51,151 bases of DNA from Fimbriimonadaceae bacterium (lineage in GTDB: Bacteria > Armatimonadota > Fimbriimonadia > Fimbriimonadales > Fimbriimonadaceae), in contig JAICWL010000014.1 in NCBI GenBank assembly GCA_025934835.1, forward strand, positions 1 to 51,151, in the 5' to 3' direction. Below are positions 15,022-22,617 of this stretch, piece by piece; position 1 is the first letter of the stretch, and every line of letters starts with the position of its first letter. A program made the translations under genes and the position numbers. Below the pieces are notes generated by a model. The model searched no databases. It was given only the letters and a program-made list of their open reading frames with translations, and was not told the DNA's origin.

Positions 15022-16196
15022 TCTCCTGATATACCGCTTTGCGCCGCTGGTTGGCTCGCCGATGCGGGCGCGGCTAGGTTTTGGCCCGTGAAATGCGCCA
15101 GTTCGGTTTCAAGCCTGCGGACTACATCGAGAGCCACATCCGGCGCCACGACCTGCTCGTTGGCCAGAACCTGAGCGCGCTCGATGGCCGCTAGCAGCGT
15201 CGGAGGGAGCAGCCGCTCTCGTTCGGCCGCGGAAGCGCCTTTTGGCAATTTCACAGTGCTCCGAATGGCGAAGTCCGCACTCTCGACGGCCGCCTCCAGC
15301 ACGGACGGTGTCGAGCGAGAGCGAGCGATCAGGTTCGAGACGGCGTCTACCAGCTCTCGGCCACCGCGCTGCTTTCTGGGCGGGTCTTCCGCCAGGCCGA
15401 AGCGCTTCCCGAGCGTATAGACGATCACCAGGAACAGGAAAACGAGCTGGTACCACGCACCCGAAGCCCATGCGCCCATCGCTCCGATCAGACCCGTGTC
15501 TTGGGAGTATCCGATGCCTCCCTGCGCAAACACCACTCGCCCGCCTTTCGGCATCAGTGTCCTGACAGTAGACATGAGAACCGTTGCATTGTCGGCACGG
15601 TCGATGAATCGGTTCGTGGCGAGCAGCCCGTCGTAAGCGACCGCCATATAGCCCCGCCCCTTCTTGGTTAGCTCGACTCGCCCGTCGTCTGCATCCTGCC
15701 AGAGATCCAAGCTGCTCGCGGTGTTCGCGCCCAGTAGGGCAGGCGGAGGACTCGCTGAGCCGGTCAGAATCTGCGCGACGCGTCCCTTTGCCGATGTCAC
15801 GCGAACTGGACCATCTTCCGTTGCGCTGACCGAAGCCTCGCGGAAATCGTCGTCGACCGGGAGAATGAGCGCGCGCCCGCCGTCCGAGACGAACTGCCCG
15901 ACACTGCGAATAAATCCCGGCGCGGCGTGTGATTCCGAGTCTCCAAAAATCGACTCGTTCGTGACGACGAACGCGACGACAAGGTCCGATGGGGTGGGCC
16001 TCGGCGTCGAGCGGTCATCGACCGCGACCGTATAGCCCGAACGTGTCAGAAGCTCCACGAACGCCCTCGAGCCACTCGGCGCATACGAGCTGACGCTCGG
16101 GTCCGTGCGAGCTTCGGTCTTGCCAAGGGATATGAGCGCGGCGCTCAATGCGAGCAACCCGACGAGCACCCAAAGGAACGTTGGCGGGCCCTTCAT
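15018..16196 (-). CDS. DUF4350 domain membrane protein
   Basis: The frame is open further upstream, but the ATG at 16196 is chosen because it overlaps the stop of the DUF4129 gene in ATGA and begins a proper membrane anchor (MKGPPTFLWVLVGLLAL). This gives 392 residues. The first helix is at about 7-25. A periplasmic DUF4350-type alpha/beta domain follows (SSYAPSGSRAFVELLTRSGYTV, SDLVVAFVV, a SDGGRALIL strand-turn). A second helix lies at about 246-264 (WYQLVFLFLVIVYTLGKRFGL), then a cytoplasmic helical tail. DUF4350 proteins are typically encoded with DUF4129, MoxR ATPase and DUF58 genes. Here only the first of these is adjacent. Confidence 0.85.
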   Translation of the reverse strand: MKGPPTFLWVLVGLLALSAALISLGKTEARTDPSVSSYAPSGSRAFVELLTRSGYTVAVDDRSTPRPTPSDLVVAFVVTNESIFGDSESHAAPGFIRSVGQFVSDGGRALILPVDDDFREASVSATEDGPVRVTSAKGRVAQILTGSASPPPALLGANTASSLDLWQDADDGRVELTKKGRGYMAVAYDGLLATNRFIDRADNATVLMSTVRTLMPKGGRVVFAQGGIGYSQDTGLIGAMGAWASGAWYQLVFLFLVIVYTLGKRFGLAEDPPRKQRGGRELVDAVSNLIARSRSTPSVLEAAVESADFAIRSTVKLPKGASAAERERLLPPTLLAAIERAQVLANEQVVAPDVALDVVRRLETELAHFTGQNLAAPASASQPAAQSGISGE

Positions 16197-16984
16197 GCGG
16201 CCACCGCCGGGACAAGTTGCTCGTTCAAGCGATGGTACCAATCGCGGAACTGCTCCACATCCGCCATTCCGCGCGTACGGTGGCCATACCAAATCTCATC
16301 GAATGCCTTGGTGGGCTCCCGGAATTCCAGGCCCTCAGGCTTCTTGGGGCTCGATTCGATCCTGCCCAAGTGCTCCCAATTCGTCTGGCCGCGGTCAAAG
16401 CGGATTACACGCGCCTCGTCGAGCCTGAGCAGGCATGCAAGGTATAGCGCTCGAACGGCCTCGCGGAACTTGCCCTGGGCTGACAGCGAGTCCGCCAACT
16501 CGAGCCATTCGTCGCGAGTTCGGTCCGGCTCGTCTTCGTCGAGCAGCTTCTTGGAGGTCCTGGACTGCTTCCGCTGCCAGCTCGCATGCCGCACCACCAG
16601 AACGAGCACGACAAGCAAACCGCCGATCAGCAGGGCCCAAACCACGTAAGTAAACGCCTGTCCGAGAAACATCGGCATTGCGATTCGCGGCTCGGATTGC
16701 TTCTTACCGAATTTGAACTTTGCGAGCTTTGCCCAGACGCTCTGGAGCCAGTTGCTGGACTTCGAAATGCCCGGATCGTCGTACTGGCCGCTTTTCTTTA
16801 TCGCGGCAGCCGCGCCACGCATATCTTTCGGAGCTGGGGCAGACTCGATGACTCCCTGCAGGTCGCGGTCGGCAGCCGCATCGGCCGCAGCTTTACCATG
16901 GGCCGGCGACCGGCGGGCCGGCGCCTGTGCCCATGCCGATAGGCTGGCCGCTAGCAAAACCGTCGCCAGCAGCAGCCTTCTCAT
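16193..16984 (-). CDS. DUF4129 domain membrane protein
   Basis: 263 residues. A signal peptide (RLLLATVLLAASLSAWAQA) is followed by an Ala-rich extracytoplasmic part of about 80 residues, one membrane helix at 109-131 and a cytoplasmic C-terminal domain. That domain carries the DUF4129 pattern: an acidic WLELADSLSAQGKFREAVRALYLACLLRLDE in two consecutive helices, then NWEHLGRI and a final FRDWYHRLNEQL. Both ends are in ATGA overlaps, with the polytopic protein upstream and DUF4350 downstream, so the three are made together. The biochemical role of the family is not established. Confidence 0.85.
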   Translation of the reverse strand: MRRLLLATVLLAASLSAWAQAPARRSPAHGKAAADAAADRDLQGVIESAPAPKDMRGAAAAIKKSGQYDDPGISKSSNWLQSVWAKLAKFKFGKKQSEPRIAMPMFLGQAFTYVVWALLIGGLLVVLVLVVRHASWQRKQSRTSKKLLDEDEPDRTRDEWLELADSLSAQGKFREAVRALYLACLLRLDEARVIRFDRGQTNWEHLGRIESSPKKPEGLEFREPTKAFDEIWYGHRTRGMADVEQFRDWYHRLNEQLVPAVAA

Positions 16985-17949
16985 TCCTGATCCCTCGGGC
17001 TCAGCTTGATGTCTTTGGCGAGGAGATCGATGTCATACCCTTCCAGGCGAATTCTGCGTTCGTAGTAGATGACGGTAGCGGCAACCCCCCAAAACGGCAG
17101 GATGGCCCAGATTACGAGAAAGATCGGAAGCAGGTCGAATGCCGTCAGAGCAACCGATTGAACTGGCCAGCCGGCGAGCGCCCTGTCCAGCACGTCCCTC
17201 GCACCAAGAAGCGCCAGCACGCCCCCAGCGCCGAGCCATATCACGAAAGACGCGAGCGCGGTGTACCAATAGAGGCTCCACATGGCCCCGACGCCGGACC
17301 CATGGAAGGCCACGTTGCGCAACAAGTTGCGGCCTCGCCGAACAGCCGCCCGCCACGGCAGCTCCTCGATGAGGATCACAGGTGCTGCAAGGGACTGGTT
17401 CGCCGCGATCAAAAAGAAGAAAACGATTCCGACGAGCATTCCCAAAAACGACAGTCCGACAAGCCCGCTCGCGATCCCATCGGTATCCGCTCCCGAATTG
17501 GTCCAAAAGCCACCTACGAAAAACAGCGCGAGGCTGATCACGAACGGTAGAAGCGCGAGCATGAGGCCCCGCAGGATCACCCAAGTGACTCTGTATAGGT
17601 TCGCCCGAGCGGCGCGCTGGGCAGCTTCCAAGTCAGGCTGGTCTCCAACGGTGAACTCGGACGCCAGTCGTACGGAAACGCCGGAAATGTATGCGAAGCC
17701 GAAGGCGAAAAGCGGCAGTCCGACGAGGATGGCCAGCCCCACCGTGATCGCCGCCTCGACTACCTGTGCCGCCTGGTCTCCCACATGTCTCGTCGTGCCT
17801 AGACTGGGGATCACATAGTCCACCACGAATGCCACCGCTGATGTGCAAATGAGCGTTGGGGCGAGCGCCGACCTTAGCAGAGTCCATCCGAGCGTACGGT
17901 AGGCGCCGAGGGCGAGATCGAGCATCTCTGCGCTCGTCATCGGGCGCAT
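16981..17949 (-). CDS. Polytopic membrane protein of the DUF4129/DUF4350 operon
   Basis: About 322 residues from the ATG at 17949. In-frame GTG at 18015 and an earlier start at 18054 are possible, but the last would leave only 27 bases to the divergent gene. Six to seven hydrophobic helices are visible (for example FVVDYVIPSLG, AAITVGLAILVGLPLFAFGF, LGMLVGIVFFFLIAA). A conserved-looking loop PVILIEELPWRAAVRRGRNLL resembles that of glycerophosphodiester-phosphodiesterase membrane-domain and DUF4013-like proteins. It opens the coupled operon (ATGA with DUF4129). No function can be assigned beyond being a probable channel or scaffold in the same complex. Confidence 0.7.
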   Translation of the reverse strand: MRPMTSAEMLDLALGAYRTLGWTLLRSALAPTLICTSAVAFVVDYVIPSLGTTRHVGDQAAQVVEAAITVGLAILVGLPLFAFGFAYISGVSVRLASEFTVGDQPDLEAAQRAARANLYRVTWVILRGLMLALLPFVISLALFFVGGFWTNSGADTDGIASGLVGLSFLGMLVGIVFFFLIAANQSLAAPVILIEELPWRAAVRRGRNLLRNVAFHGSGVGAMWSLYWYTALASFVIWLGAGGVLALLGARDVLDRALAGWPVQSVALTAFDLLPIFLVIWAILPFWGVAATVIYYERRIRLEGYDIDLLAKDIKLSPRDQE

Positions 17950-18039
17950 TCTCAGCCTACGATCGAACTTCGCTGCTCGCAGCGTAAGGTAACGGGCGAC
18001 CGGATCGGACGTCACTTTCTTAAGTGTATCAGGCGGAGC

Positions 18040-18052
18040 GCCTCGCCGAGGC
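18040..18052. promoter_or_regulatory. Perfect 13-base palindrome in a divergent intergenic region
   Basis: GCCTCG-C-CGAGGC lies between the divergently transcribed polytopic membrane gene (-) and the LolA-like gene (+), 30 bases before the ATG at 18082. A one-base centre makes an RNA hairpin unlikely, so a protein-binding operator controlling one or both genes is more plausible. If the membrane gene starts at 18054 rather than 17949 the site would be inside its coding region. Only the symmetry supports this. Confidence 0.3.
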
Positions 18053-18081
18053 AATTAGCCGGGGGATACACTCTTAACCAA

Positions 18082-18795
18082 ATGAGCATGCTTCTAGCGC
18101 TCGTGGCGCTCGGTACTACCGCGCTGCAAAGCCAAAACATCAACAGCTACCTGCAGGGAGACCTGCGGGACGCCACCTTCGTTGCCCGGGTTGTGAAAGG
18201 CGACCAGCAAGAGCTGAAGAAGATCAATAAAGATTTCGGTCAGTCCTACCGGTTCGAGACGACGTCGATCAAGGTCAAGGAGCCTTTCAAGATCCGCTCG
18301 GAAGCCACGGTCGAAGACACTCACATCGTGTACATCGTCAATGGTGTGGAGCAGCTAATCCGCGTACCCCGTGCGGGAATCAATCAGCGTACGAACCTTT
18401 CACGTGCGCCAGGCAGAAGGCAGACTTTGCTAGATTTCGGCATTCTGACACCTTCTCTGTTTCGTGGCCTGTTCGAGGCCAAGTTCGTACGGAACGACCG
18501 GGAAACAGGCGAGCCCGTGTTCGATATCACCTATCTGCCTTCGCTGGACGATACAAGCCGGAACCGCATATGGATTGATCCGGTGCACCACATTGTGACG
18601 CGCCGCGAATGGTTCAACCAAGTAGGTAGGCAGCTCGCGACCTTCTATTACGAGAATCCGAAAGAGGTCGGTGGTGTTTGGATGCCGACCCGGCTCGAAG
18701 TGAAGAACGTCGAGGGGAAGGTGGCCGGCATCGTGAAATACGATTCGATCAAGGTAAATACGGGCCTTCCCGATTCGATCTTCTCGACTCAGTAG
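18082..18795 (+). CDS. LolA-like outer-membrane lipoprotein-sorting family protein
   Basis: 237 residues with a short signal peptide (MLLALVALGTTALQ). The mature chain is strand-rich and follows the LolA/LolB/DUF1571-like order: VKEPFKIRSEATVEDTHIVYIVNG, then a helix, then RNRIWIDPVHHIVTRREWF and VWMPTRLEVKNVEGKVAGIVKYDSIKVNTGLPDSIF. The last stretch is typical of proteins annotated as outer membrane lipoprotein-sorting. The fold forms a half-barrel that binds acyl chains. Whether this one carries lipoproteins is not shown. It is divergent from the membrane operon and convergent with the methyltransferase, 11 bases from its stop. Confidence 0.7.
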   Translation: MSMLLALVALGTTALQSQNINSYLQGDLRDATFVARVVKGDQQELKKINKDFGQSYRFETTSIKVKEPFKIRSEATVEDTHIVYIVNGVEQLIRVPRAGINQRTNLSRAPGRRQTLLDFGILTPSLFRGLFEAKFVRNDRETGEPVFDITYLPSLDDTSRNRIWIDPVHHIVTRREWFNQVGRQLATFYYENPKEVGGVWMPTRLEVKNVEGKVAGIVKYDSIKVNTGLPDSIFSTQ

Positions 18796-18806
18796 GCCCG
18801 CAGCCG

Positions 18807-19829
18807 TTACTTTTTGGTCGCCGTGATCAGGGTCTGAGGAGCAGGCGCCAGATCGTGCCGCGCGACGTTGCCGAAGGAAGCGGCTCCGAGCATCTCGCGG
18901 AGTTGCCTCTCGGTGTATGCGTCTCCCCGTTCCGTTGTCAACAGCATCAACAGGCTGAATTTGGCGGGGAAGGGCGGCGACACCCGATCCTCGTTCGGTA
19001 CGAACTCCACGATGGCGATCTTGCCGCCCTGTGCAAGGGACCGATACGCTTTGCCGAGGAATTCCGCGATCTTCGCCTCATCGAAGTGGTGAAGAAAGTT
19101 CGGCACGAGCACCAAGTCGTATCCCGACCCGAAATCGATCTCGAAAGCGCTGCCGGGCAAGGCGTGGTACCGCTCGGCAACATCGAAGCGCTTCGCGTTC
19201 TGCTTCGCGTACTCGAGCACTCCGGGCCAATCGACGCCGGAGACCTCGGCTCGCGGGTTCGCCTGCAACACGCTGATGCCGAACATCCCGTGTCCGGAAG
19301 CGATGTCGAGCACCTTCTGGGGGGATCCGGGCGTCGCCACTTGCTCGGCTGCAAGCTTGGCAGGGAGCATCATGAGAGGCATCATCGATTTGGCGAATTC
19401 CTGCCAGATCGGGTGCTCGTCGCTCAGGCCGACCTCTGGCTCCAGTCGTTTGCCTTGGCGCACCACAGAAGTCACGTCGCGCGCTGAGGACTTCATCATG
19501 TCCGAACAGAGGAAGCCGACGCACGGCCCCAGATTCATAGGAGATGTTCGCGTCAGGAACGTCCGCGTATCCTCCGTGAGCCCGTACTCTCCATTCGACT
19601 TTGTCAGAAAGCCCTCGACGCACAGGTAATCGCACAATACACGAACTCCCCGTTCAGACGCCCCTCGCGCTTCGGCAAGCCGCCCTGGGGTCGTGGCGCC
19701 CTCGGCGATGGCCGTAAAGATATCGAGTTCGATCGCAGCCTGGAGGGCGGAGGTGAGCTGGTAAGCGTTCAGCGCATCGAGGAGGCGATTGGGTCCCGTG
19801 GCCGTTTCTTTGATTAGTGTCTGTGCCAT
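18807..19829 (-). CDS. SAM-dependent O-methyltransferase (acetylserotonin/hydroxyneurosporene type)
   Basis: 340 residues. The N-terminal 90 residues form the winged-helix dimerisation domain of this family (LDALNAYQLTSALQAAIELDIFTAIAEGATTP in two helices, then a wing ending FLTKSNGEYGLTE). The Rossmann core begins with motif I VLDIASGHGMFGI at about 172-184, followed by the acidic end of strand 2 (VSGVDWP), LVLVPNFLHHFDE and GGKIAIVEFVPNEDR. Homologues methylate hydroxyl groups of small aromatic or isoprenoid compounds. The acceptor here is unknown, and no biosynthetic cluster surrounds it. It stands alone on its strand. Confidence 0.85.
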   Translation of the reverse strand: MAQTLIKETATGPNRLLDALNAYQLTSALQAAIELDIFTAIAEGATTPGRLAEARGASERGVRVLCDYLCVEGFLTKSNGEYGLTEDTRTFLTRTSPMNLGPCVGFLCSDMMKSSARDVTSVVRQGKRLEPEVGLSDEHPIWQEFAKSMMPLMMLPAKLAAEQVATPGSPQKVLDIASGHGMFGISVLQANPRAEVSGVDWPGVLEYAKQNAKRFDVAERYHALPGSAFEIDFGSGYDLVLVPNFLHHFDEAKIAEFLGKAYRSLAQGGKIAIVEFVPNEDRVSPPFPAKFSLLMLLTTERGDAYTERQLREMLGAASFGNVARHDLAPAPQTLITATKK

Positions 19830-19901
19830 GGCTCATTGTGTACCGCGTCCTATTCACCGTGAAACGACGGGCAACTTCGACGCGGGCAAATCGAGCCCGG
19901 C

Positions 19902-19914
19902 ACCGGATGCCGGT
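19902..19914. promoter_or_regulatory. Short inverted repeat upstream of the kinase gene
   Basis: ACCGG-ATG-CCGGT is a perfect 5-base repeat in the 117-base divergent region between the methyltransferase (-) and the APH-fold kinase (+), 32 bases before the ATG at 19947. It could be an operator or a small leader hairpin. No clear -35/-10 pair is visible around it. Confidence 0.2.
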
Positions 19915-19946
19915 TCCGTGGATAATCGAGGGTCCGTTCGGGATGC

Positions 19947-20831
19947 ATGAACCATTCGAGCCCGGTAAGAATCGAGCAGGCTGAGGCGTTTCTCAAATCG
20001 AAGTTCGACGGTGTCGAGCAAATGGAGACGTTGCAGGGCGGCCACTGGTCCCAGGCATTCGGCTTCCGGACGGGTTCGGAACCTTTCGTGGCTCGCTTCG
20101 GAGAGTTCGTCGAGGATTTCGAAAAGGACGCTCTCGCATCCAAATTGAGGTGCGAAGCTCTCCCGGCGCCCGAGGTGCTCGAGGTCGGCTCGTCCCATCT
20201 CGGCTATCACTGCATATCGCGCCGTGCGTTCGGAACGGTTCTCGAAGAGGCCACCGCCGAGCAGTGGCAGCAGGTCACTCCCGCCGTGCTCGACGCGATG
20301 GACGTGATGCGCGAACCGCCTCCCGATTTCTGGCCCTTGGCCACGATCCCGTGGGCCGAGCAGCTAATTCGCGTGGATGATGAAACGTCTCGGCTGTACG
20401 GCTGGCACGACTGGATCGCGGCAAGAGGCTCGAGCGTCTACGATCGCGCGCGGCGGTTCTTCAAAGAGCGAGTTTCGGAGCTGCCCGATACGGGCAGTCT
20501 TCTCCACAACGACCTCCTGCACGCCAACGTCCTATTCGAAGGGAACAAGATCACCGGCCTGTTCGACTGGGGCAATGCCGTTCTGGGAGACTTCGTGTAC
20601 GAGCTCGCGATGTTTACGTTCTACAAACCGTGGTATCCCGCTCTTGCAAGCATCGACTGGGAGGCTCGGCTCAAAGACCGCCTGGTCGATCCCTCGCCTG
20701 GGCTCGCTTTAAGGCTCCAGTGCTACGAGATCCACTTGGGCCTCGCGGGAATGGCCTATTCTGCGTTCCAGAAGAACGTCAAGGACTTTGACGGCCATTC
20801 GAGACGCACGCTCGAGATTCTAGACAAATGA
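19947..20831 (+). CDS. APH-fold phosphotransferase (aminoglycoside phosphotransferase-like)
   Basis: 294 residues. The catalytic loop LLHNDLLHANVLF (HxDxxxxN, with Asp as base) is followed by ITGLFDWGNAVLGDFVYELA, where the Asp of the DxG/DWG position binds magnesium. This is the normal APH-family (PF01636) arrangement. The N-terminal lobe has LQGGHWSQAFGFRTG as nucleotide loop. The family phosphorylates many small molecules (choline, homoserine, fructosamine, sugars), so an antibiotic-resistance role should not be assumed. Its stop is 2 bases before a hairpin that ends the convergent pilus operon. Confidence 0.85.
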   Translation: MNHSSPVRIEQAEAFLKSKFDGVEQMETLQGGHWSQAFGFRTGSEPFVARFGEFVEDFEKDALASKLRCEALPAPEVLEVGSSHLGYHCISRRAFGTVLEEATAEQWQQVTPAVLDAMDVMREPPPDFWPLATIPWAEQLIRVDDETSRLYGWHDWIAARGSSVYDRARRFFKERVSELPDTGSLLHNDLLHANVLFEGNKITGLFDWGNAVLGDFVYELAMFTFYKPWYPALASIDWEARLKDRLVDPSPGLALRLQCYEIHLGLAGMAYSAFQKNVKDFDGHSRRTLEILDK

Positions 20832-20863
20832 AAAGGACCCGGCCCGTCGATAGGCCGGATCCT
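20831..20863 (-). terminator. Intrinsic terminator of the pilus operon (minus strand)
   Basis: Arms AGGACCCGGCC (20834-20844) and GGCCGGATCCT (20853-20863) pair over 11 positions with a single mismatch around an 8-base loop. Read on the minus strand, the hairpin is followed by TTTT at 20834-20831 and then CATTT, giving the U-tract of a factor-independent terminator 24 bases after the pilin stop. On the plus strand, no T-run follows, so it is probably one-directional, although it sits right after the kinase gene. Confidence 0.75.
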
Positions 20864-20887
20864 GTGAAGAGCTCGCCCCTGGATGCG

Positions 20888-21331
20888 TTACCAGCCGGAA
20901 TAGGCGGTTCCATCCGTGGCGTTTCCGGACGCCGAAGATGTAACTTGGCCGACCGTGGGTGAGGTCGTCGAGTAGGTGAAACCTGCGTCTGACACAGGGT
21001 CGTTCTCGAGAGCGTTGAGGTACGGACCTTTCCAGTCCGCGGCGGCGATCGACTTGGCTGCGCCGGTAGAGTCTTTGCCTGCTGCGGGCGCCGTAGTTGC
21101 CGCCAGATCCCCTAAAGCAGCCGGATAAGCGCCGGTGTCGTTCTTAAACAGCTCGATGGCGTTCCGGTAGAGCTTCAAGTCGGCCTTGAGCGAAGCTTCC
21201 TTCGATCGCGTGCTCGAATTGACGAACTTGGGAATGGCGATCGCGGCTAATACCGCGATGATGATGATAACGATGAGCAGCTCGACGAGCGTGAATCCTT
21301 TGCGAGCCCTATTCAGCGATACTTTGCGCAT
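20888..21331 (-). CDS. Type IV pilin / major pseudopilin
   Basis: 147 residues. The leader MRKVSLNRARKG ends in Gly12, the prepilin peptidase site. The mature protein starts FTLVELLIVIIIIAVLAAIAIP with the required Phe1 and Glu5. The C-terminal globular part has YRNAIELFKNDTGAYPAALGDL and WKGPYLNALENDP, the latter like the GPYL-x-DP stretch of GspG-type major pseudopilins, but it ends in a Ser/Gly/Thr-rich tail and lacks the usual calcium-site Asp pattern. It is the last gene of the operon, 51 bases after pilC and just before the terminator, the usual place for high expression of the main subunit. Confidence 0.92.
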   Translation of the reverse strand: MRKVSLNRARKGFTLVELLIVIIIIAVLAAIAIPKFVNSSTRSKEASLKADLKLYRNAIELFKNDTGAYPAALGDLAATTAPAAGKDSTGAAKSIAAADWKGPYLNALENDPVSDAGFTYSTTSPTVGQVTSSASGNATDGTAYSGW

Positions 21332-21382
21332 ACTGTCCTCGGAGTGCGTTCCTCTCTTACTGGTATCGGTTGCTTGTGTCCA

Positions 21383-22615
21383 TTACTTGATATTTTCGAC
21401 AACGGAATATATCGGAGTGATAATCGAAATCGTGATCGTGCCTACGATCGCCCCCATGAACACGATCATGAGAGGCTCGATAATGGACACGAGCGCTTTC
21501 AAACGGGAGTCGACGTCTTCTTCCATGGTTGCGGAAGTGGTGGCTAGCAGTGCAGGCAGCCTTCCGGTTTTTTCTCCTACCGCGACCATCTGTAGCAGGA
21601 TGGCCGGGAACACCCCAGTCTCCCGCAGCGCATCGCTGAGTGATCCGCCATGCTCTACTCCCTCCCTTGCGCGCATCAGCGCGCCGGAGATCACCGGATT
21701 GCCTGCCACTTTGGCGCCATGCTCCAAGGCGGACATCATCGCCACGTTCGCATTGAGCAATGTCGCGATGGACTGAAACGCGCGGGCGAGCGCGATCTTC
21801 CTGAGAAGTTCGCCTAACACCGGCGCCCTCATGCCCAATTTGAATACCGCCGTGCGGGCAGCAGGTAGGCGTAGCGCCAACTTGCAGCCGATCACAGTAG
21901 CGACGGCGAGGGCGAGCGCCATAAGCGGGTTGCCGCGAACGAAAGCGCCCAAGCCTAGCAACGCCTTCGTGGTCACGGGAATCTGCGCCTGCATCTTGGA
22001 GAACATCGATGCGAAACGCGGCATGACGAACACGATGAGCACTCCCACGGTGAGGAACGAAACGCCCATCATCACCATCGGGTACAGCATCGCGTTGATG
22101 ATCTTCTTGCGAAGTTCGGACGTTCGCTGTAGGTAGCCCGCAGCGCTTTCTAGCGCGTTGTCCAGTCGGCCGCCTTCCTCGGCGATCTTCACCATGTCGC
22201 TAACGAGTTCCGGGAACAGAGTTGGAACGGATCGCATGGCGGACGACAGGCTCCTACCGCCAACAACCTCTTCTTTCAGCTTCCCCAGATCGGACTGCAG
22301 CGCAGGAGTTTTGGCGCTGATCGTGACGGCATCGAGAGCGTCCAAAAAGGGAACTCCCGTTTCCGCCATCACGGCGAGGTTCTTCAAAATGACGGCCGCG
22401 TCACCCTCTGCGATCCGCTTGCGGCCGAAGAGCTTTCTGCTGCCACTGGCTTGCGGGCCAGCCGTCGAGGAGCCGTTCCCGAGAGGAATCAGCGATACGA
22501 TGATGATATCTTGAGACGCTGCCTTCCGCTCCGCCTCATCGGTCGATCCTGCCGCGATCTCGCCTTGGACCTTCTTGCCGTGCAAGTCGTATCCGGAGTA
22601 CTTGTAGGCTCCCAA
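21383..22615 (-). CDS. pilC: Type IV pilus/type II secretion inner membrane platform protein
   Basis: 410 residues, the usual size for PilC/GspF. Two repeated T2SSF domains are visible, each with the pattern G...LxxAL (FLDALDAVTISA; MMSALEHGAKVA) and GGSLSDALRET / GRSLSSAMRSV, then EEGGRLDNALESAA / GEKTGRLPALLAT. Three hydrophobic helices are present, including the last, LMIVFMGAIVGTITISIITPIYSVV. PilC sits in the inner membrane and passes motor motion to the growing pilus. It follows pilB by 2 bases. The symbol follows pilus usage, and gspF would be equivalent. Confidence 0.93.
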   Translation of the reverse strand: MGAYKYSGYDLHGKKVQGEIAAGSTDEAERKAASQDIIIVSLIPLGNGSSTAGPQASGSRKLFGRKRIAEGDAAVILKNLAVMAETGVPFLDALDAVTISAKTPALQSDLGKLKEEVVGGRSLSSAMRSVPTLFPELVSDMVKIAEEGGRLDNALESAAGYLQRTSELRKKIINAMLYPMVMMGVSFLTVGVLIVFVMPRFASMFSKMQAQIPVTTKALLGLGAFVRGNPLMALALAVATVIGCKLALRLPAARTAVFKLGMRAPVLGELLRKIALARAFQSIATLLNANVAMMSALEHGAKVAGNPVISGALMRAREGVEHGGSLSDALRETGVFPAILLQMVAVGEKTGRLPALLATTSATMEEDVDSRLKALVSIIEPLMIVFMGAIVGTITISIITPIYSVVENIK

Positions 22616-22617
22616 AA

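Noticed and set aside
19947..20831. An aminoglycoside-resistance gene
   Set aside because: The APH fold covers many metabolic kinases. The context and the low similarity outside the catalytic loop give no support for an antibiotic substrate.
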